This document shows positions 60,827 to 64,000 of a stretch of 64,000 nucleotides of DNA, piece by piece. The notes under the pieces are model-generated. The model worked only from the letters and a program-made list of their open reading frames with translations, searched no databases and had not been told where the DNA came from. This DNA is from Motiliproteus sp965230735 (lineage in GTDB: Bacteria > Pseudomonadota > Gammaproteobacteria > Pseudomonadales > Balneatricaceae). Every line of letters begins with the position of its first letter. Within the stretch, counting starts at the first letter, position 1. The stretch is from NCBI RefSeq assembly GCF_965230735.1, contig NZ_OZ246016.1:1984001-2048000 (forward strand), written 5' to 3'. A program made the translations under genes and the position numbers.

Positions 60827-61794
60827 GATTCGGTCTCGCTCTGGTGCTTGTCGTAGGCACGGACGATCCGCTGCACCAGCGGGTGGCGAACCACGTCCTT
60901 GGCCTGAAACTGGGTGAAGCCGATGCCGTCGACATTGTCGAGCACCCGCATGGCGTGCTTGAGGCCCGATTCGGTGCCGCGCGGCAGGTCGATCTGGGTG
61001 ATATCACCGGTGATTACTGCGCTGGAGCCGAAGCCGATCCGGGTCAGGAACATCTTCATCTGCTCGCGGGTAGTGTTCTGGCTCTCATCCAGGATCACGA
61101 AAGCATGGTTGAGGGTTCGGCCGCGCATATAAGCCAGCGGGGCGACTTCGATGACGTTGCGTTCGATCAGCCGGGTGACGGTGTCAAACCCGAGCATCTC
61201 GTAGAGTGCATCGTAGAGCGGGCGCAGGTAGGGATCGATCTTCTGGGACAGGTCGCCCGGTAGAAACCCAAGCTTCTCGCCCGCCTCGACCGCCGGACGA
61301 ACCAGCAGGATACGCCGGACCTCGTCGCGTTCCAACGCATCGACGGCGCAGGCTACGGCCAGAAAGGTCTTACCGGTACCGGCCGGGCCGATGCCGAAGT
61401 TGATGTCCAGCTCGCGGATGCTGCGCACGTAACTGTTTTGGTTTTCCCCGCGGGGCTTGATCAGCGCCTTGCGGGTTTTGATCTGAACCTGGTCCCGGGC
61501 TTTAGCCGCGGCCTTGGTTTCCAGATCGGCCTGCTGCAGCGACAGGTGCACCAGATCCGGGGTCAGCTGGGTGCCTTTGCCGGCTTCACGATAGAGGTCG
61601 CGCAGCACTTCAGTGACGGCCTGGGTGGTCAGGTGGTCGCCGATCAATTGGAAGTCGTTGCCGCGGTTGCGGATCTGGATGCCCAGGCGCTGCTCGATCA
61701 GTTTCAGGTGTTCGTCGAGCTGGCCGCAGAGGTTGGCCAGGTCGGAAGGGTTGTCCGGTTCGAGGGTGAAGCGGACGGCGGTATCGGTAGTCAA
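60823..61794 (-). CDS. ybeZ: PhoH-like ATPase YbeZ
   Basis: A 323-residue PhoH-family P-loop ATPase. The Walker A motif is GPAGTGKTFLAV, Walker B is FVILDESQNT, and VLVRPAVEAGEKLGFLPGDLSQK-type sequence is shared with E. coli YbeZ. It works with YbeY in RNA metabolism. The start is uncertain. No ATG fits. TTG at 61794, with GAGG 12 bases upstream, gives an N-terminus like E. coli; GTG at 61836 would add 14 residues. It is preceded by miaB and followed by an overlapping ybeY. Confidence 0.94.
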   Translation of the reverse strand: MTTDTAVRFTLEPDNPSDLANLCGQLDEHLKLIEQRLGIQIRNRGNDFQLIGDHLTTQAVTEVLRDLYREAGKGTQLTPDLVHLSLQQADLETKAAAKARDQVQIKTRKALIKPRGENQNSYVRSIRELDINFGIGPAGTGKTFLAVACAVDALERDEVRRILLVRPAVEAGEKLGFLPGDLSQKIDPYLRPLYDALYEMLGFDTVTRLIERNVIEVAPLAYMRGRTLNHAFVILDESQNTTREQMKMFLTRIGFGSSAVITGDITQIDLPRGTESGLKHAMRVLDNVDGIGFTQFQAKDVVRHPLVQRIVRAYDKHQSETES

Positions 61795-61899
61795 GGGGGT
61801 TACTGACCTCAGGTTGCTCCAGGCTGCCGCCGGCACGGCGGCAGCCGGTGAATTAATGACAGATCGTTAATTAAGTATGATCCAAAAGCAGTACGGCAG

Positions 61900-63261
61900 T
61901 TATGAATTCTGATCCAGTTCGCTGCTGATCAGCTCACCGGCCAGGCTGTTCGGGAACGCCTGTAGAATCCGAACGGTCGCAAAGTGACCGATCAATTCCG
62001 GATCGTCGCATTGGAAGTTGACCACCCGGTTGTTCTCGGTGCGTCCCTGCAGCTTACCCGGATCGCGCTTGGAGAAGCCGCTGACCAGAATCCGCTGCTC
62101 GGTATCGACCATCGCGGTGGAGATGTCCATCGCCTGGGAGACAATCCGGCGCTGCAGAATCTGCAGGCGCTGCTTTTTGGTCTCCTCGTCGGTATCGTCG
62201 GGGAGCTCCGCCGCTGGTGTGCCGGGACGCGGGCTGTAGATAAAGCTGAACGAGTTGTCGAAGCCGATCTCATGGATCAGATTCATGGTGGCCTCGAAGT
62301 CCGCCTCGGTCTCACCCGGGAAGCCGATAATAAAGTCGGACGACAGAGAGATATCCGGCCGTGCCTTACGCAGACGGCGAATCTTGGATTTGTACTCCAG
62401 CGCGGTGTGGCCTCGCTTCATCGCCATCAGAATTCGGTCTGAACCGCTTTGTACCGGCAGGTGGACATGGCTGACCAGCTCCGGAATCTCGGCGAAGGCC
62501 TGGATCAGACTATCGCTGAACTCGACCGGGTGGGAGGTGGTGAAGCGGATTCGATCAATACCATCGATGGCGGCGACGTAGCCGATCAGTTCGGCCAGGT
62601 CGACATTTTCAATTCCGACGCCGTCGATATCGCCCTGACCCCGATAGGCGTTGACATTCTGGCCCAGCAGGTTGATCTCGCGAACGCCCTGTTCGGCCAG
62701 TTGCTCGACCTCAAGCAGGATGTCACCGACCGGACGGCTGACCTCTTCGCCGCGGGTGTAGGGGACGACACAGAAGGTGCAGTATTTACTACAGCCTTCC
62801 ATCACCGAGACATAGGCTTCGACCCCTTCGACGGTGGGGGCGGGCAGACGATCGAATTTTTCGATCTCGGGGAAGCTGACATCGACATGACCGCTCTTGC
62901 CCTGGGCGGTCAGGTCAACCATCTCGGGCACCCGGTGTAAGGTCTGGGGGCCGAAAACCATATCGACGTAGGGGGCGCGTTCGCGGATGGCGGCACCTTC
63001 CTGGCTGGCGACGCAGCCGCCGACACCGATCATTACTTCGGGGCGATCCTGCTTCAGTTTTTTCCAGCGGCCCAGCTGATGGAACACCTTCTCCTGCGCC
63101 TTTTCACGGATCGAGCAGGTGTTGAGCAGCAGCACGTCGGCTTCGTCGGGGTTCTCGGTGAGTTCCATCTCATGGCTCTCGCCCAGCAGGTCGGAGATCC
63201 GTGACGAGTCGTACTCGTTCATCTGACAACCGTGGGTTTTGATATACAGCTTTTTGGCCAT
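61900..63261 (-). CDS. miaB: tRNA-2-methylthio-N6-dimethylallyladenosine synthase MiaB
   Basis: A 453-residue radical-SAM methylthiotransferase for ms2i6A at tRNA position 37. The N-terminal UPF0004 domain contains THGCQMNEYDS, LLNTCSIREKAQ and VGGCVASQEG with the auxiliary-cluster cysteines. The radical-SAM motif is GCSKYCTFCVVPYTRG. A C-terminal TRAM domain follows. I chose the ATG at 63261 (MAKKLYIKTHG). A palindrome overlaps its ribosome site. It heads the miaB-ybeZ-ybeY-corC-lnt block. Confidence 0.97.
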   Translation of the reverse strand: MAKKLYIKTHGCQMNEYDSSRISDLLGESHEMELTENPDEADVLLLNTCSIREKAQEKVFHQLGRWKKLKQDRPEVMIGVGGCVASQEGAAIRERAPYVDMVFGPQTLHRVPEMVDLTAQGKSGHVDVSFPEIEKFDRLPAPTVEGVEAYVSVMEGCSKYCTFCVVPYTRGEEVSRPVGDILLEVEQLAEQGVREINLLGQNVNAYRGQGDIDGVGIENVDLAELIGYVAAIDGIDRIRFTTSHPVEFSDSLIQAFAEIPELVSHVHLPVQSGSDRILMAMKRGHTALEYKSKIRRLRKARPDISLSSDFIIGFPGETEADFEATMNLIHEIGFDNSFSFIYSPRPGTPAAELPDDTDEETKKQRLQILQRRIVSQAMDISTAMVDTEQRILVSGFSKRDPGKLQGRTENNRVVNFQCDDPELIGHFATVRILQAFPNSLAGELISSELDQNS

Positions 63262-63262
63262 G

Positions 63263-63275
63263 AAGGTAGTACCTT
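63263..63275 (-). promoter_or_regulatory. Palindrome at the miaB ribosome site
   Basis: AAGGTA (63263-63268) and TACCTT (63270-63275) are perfect complements with a single central base, and the block overlaps the AAGG ribosome site of miaB. It could be an operator or, less likely, a structure that hampers initiation. A single-base centre cannot form a tight RNA loop. Confidence 0.35.
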
Positions 63276-63448
63276 TAAACAATACGCCGGGCGGACTCGT
63301 GAATAGGTTTTGCGGACCGACCCGGTGGTGAACACAAAACGCGCAATTATACCGCCTTGCTTAGGTGGATCGCCAGCGTTGAACTCCCTTGCATTCGCTG
63401 CCGATTATCCCTATTTTTGCCGCCGATCAAGTTTGCCGGATTGTGGTG

Positions 63449-63772
63449 ATGAAGGAATCCAGTGCTATCTACCGTGTCCTGTTTGTCAACCAGGATGAAT
63501 TATTCGAAGTTTACGCCCGCCAGGTCTATCAGGCCGATATGTACGGCTTTATCGAAATTGAAGAGTTTGTGTTCGGTAGTCGTTCGCAGATGCTGGTTGA
63601 TCCCGGTGAGGAGCGGCTCAAGAGCCTGTTTGGCGATGTACGCCGCAGCTTTATTCCGATGCATGCGATCGTGCGTATCGATGAGGTCGAGAAAGAGGGG
63701 GTCAGTAAGGTCAGCGAGGCCAAAGGCCAGGTCACCCCTTTTCCGGTCGCTCCCGGTCCCCGTAAGGAATAA
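63449..63772 (+). CDS. DUF1820 family protein
   Basis: A 107-residue protein. The sequence YRVLFVNQDELFEVYARQVYQADMYGFIEIEEFVFG and PMHAIVRIDEVEKEG matches the DUF1820 family found in gammaproteobacteria next to miaB-type or ptsP loci. No function is known. The start is taken as ATG 63449 (MKESSAIYRVLF); the longer upstream opening has no ribosome site. It is divergent from miaB. The C-terminus is proline-rich. Confidence 0.85.
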   Translation: MKESSAIYRVLFVNQDELFEVYARQVYQADMYGFIEIEEFVFGSRSQMLVDPGEERLKSLFGDVRRSFIPMHAIVRIDEVEKEGVSKVSEAKGQVTPFPVAPGPRKE

Positions 63773-63880
63773 TCCCCTCTCTTAGTCCTGATCTCCTGCG
63801 TTAGCGCCGATTTCAGCCTTTATTTTTCGCCAACGATCGTCGAAGATGAAGGTTTATCGAAGCTGATGCAGGAGTGCTAC

Positions 63881-64000
63881 ATGCCCAGCCTTGCCCGGAT
63901 GCAGCGGATTGTTCAAGACGTTAATACGGCCGCTTCCCTCGACGAAAAATTGCGGATGATCTCATCCCAGGTCAAAGAGGTGATGGGGGTCGATGTCTGC
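63881..64000 (+). CDS. Start of a GAF-domain protein, probably PtsP (5' end only)
   Basis: The frame is open to the window edge. The peptide MPSLARMQRIVQDVNTAASL and its continuation through KLRMISSQVKEVMGVDVC resemble the N-terminal GAF domain of PtsP, the nitrogen-related PTS enzyme I homologue. Only 40 codons are visible, so this is a guess from pattern. The ATG at 63881 has AGGAG eight bases upstream; an ATG at 63866 is also in frame. Confidence 0.5.
   Translation, partial: MPSLARMQRIVQDVNTAASLDEKLRMISSQVKEVMGVDVC

Noticed and set aside
1..64000. tRNA or rRNA genes
   Set aside because: No cloverleaf with a CCA end or rRNA-like sequence was noticed; a covariance-model scan would be decisive.

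Overview
The window is a chromosomal segment of a gammaproteobacterium, GC-rich by eye except for one AT-rich pocket near 53.6-53.9 kb. I cannot name the species. The gene order points to a free-living, probably aquatic or marine relative of the Pseudomonadales/Oceanospirillales. Evidence for this is a Pseudomonas-like miaB-ybeZ-ybeY-corC-lnt ... leuS-lptE-holA ... lipA-lipB-ybeD-dat-dacA-rlpA-mltB-rodA-mrdA-rlmH-rsfS-nadD-proA block, a nudF-yqiB-cpdA-yqiA-parE-parC block, DUF1820 and DUF1249 proteins, periplasmic nitrate reductase and type IV pilus genes. I found no rRNA, tRNA, insertion sequence, prophage or CRISPR array.

Layout. 0-2.2 kb: the end of nhaR, a CBS-domain protein and a TRM11-like methyltransferase, with small tandem repeats between them. 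2.3-8.6 kb: a complete napFDAGHBC operon on the minus strand, with a perfect FNR/ANR box upstream and an intrinsic terminator downstream. 8.9-15.0 kb (minus): ppc, an autoinducer-synthase-like acyltransferase, an M48 protease lipoprotein with a PDZ domain, and an oxygen-dependent protoporphyrinogen oxidase. 15.2-25.2 kb (plus): nudF, yqiB, cpdA, yqiA and parE, then a response regulator-TPR protein and a sensorless histidine kinase placed between parE and parC, then a DNA glycosylase. 25.2-26.7 kb (minus): a YtjB/Smp-like membrane protein. 26.9-39.0 kb (plus): proA, nadD, rsfS, rlmH, the elongasome and cell-wall genes mrdA, rodA, mltB, rlpA and dacA, a D-amino-acid transaminase, and the lipoate genes ybeD, lipB and lipA.

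39.1-48.0 kb (minus): a solute-binding protein and a type IV pilus minor-pilin operon, fimT/fimU-pilV-pilW-pilX-pilY1-pilE. It occupies the junction between lipA and holA. 48.1-52.2 kb (minus): holA, lptE and leuS. 52.3-57.6 kb: ybeL, cysH, a triple-PAS diguanylate cyclase and a chemoreceptor, inserted between leuS and lnt. 57.8-63.3 kb (minus): lnt, corC, ybeY, ybeZ and miaB. The window ends with a DUF1820 gene and the start of a GAF-type gene that is probably ptsP.

The most distinctive object is PilY1. Its von Willebrand A domain is split by about 500 residues made of three copies of one beta-rich module, and its C-terminal half carries three calcium-loop-like motifs. The adjacent PilE minor pilin has lost its C-terminal cysteines and carries a textbook 12-residue EF-hand loop. 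Together they suggest a calcium-tuned pilus-tip adhesin. The second system of interest is the response regulator-TPR/minimal kinase pair embedded in the topoisomerase IV locus. Most of the rest is conserved housekeeping.
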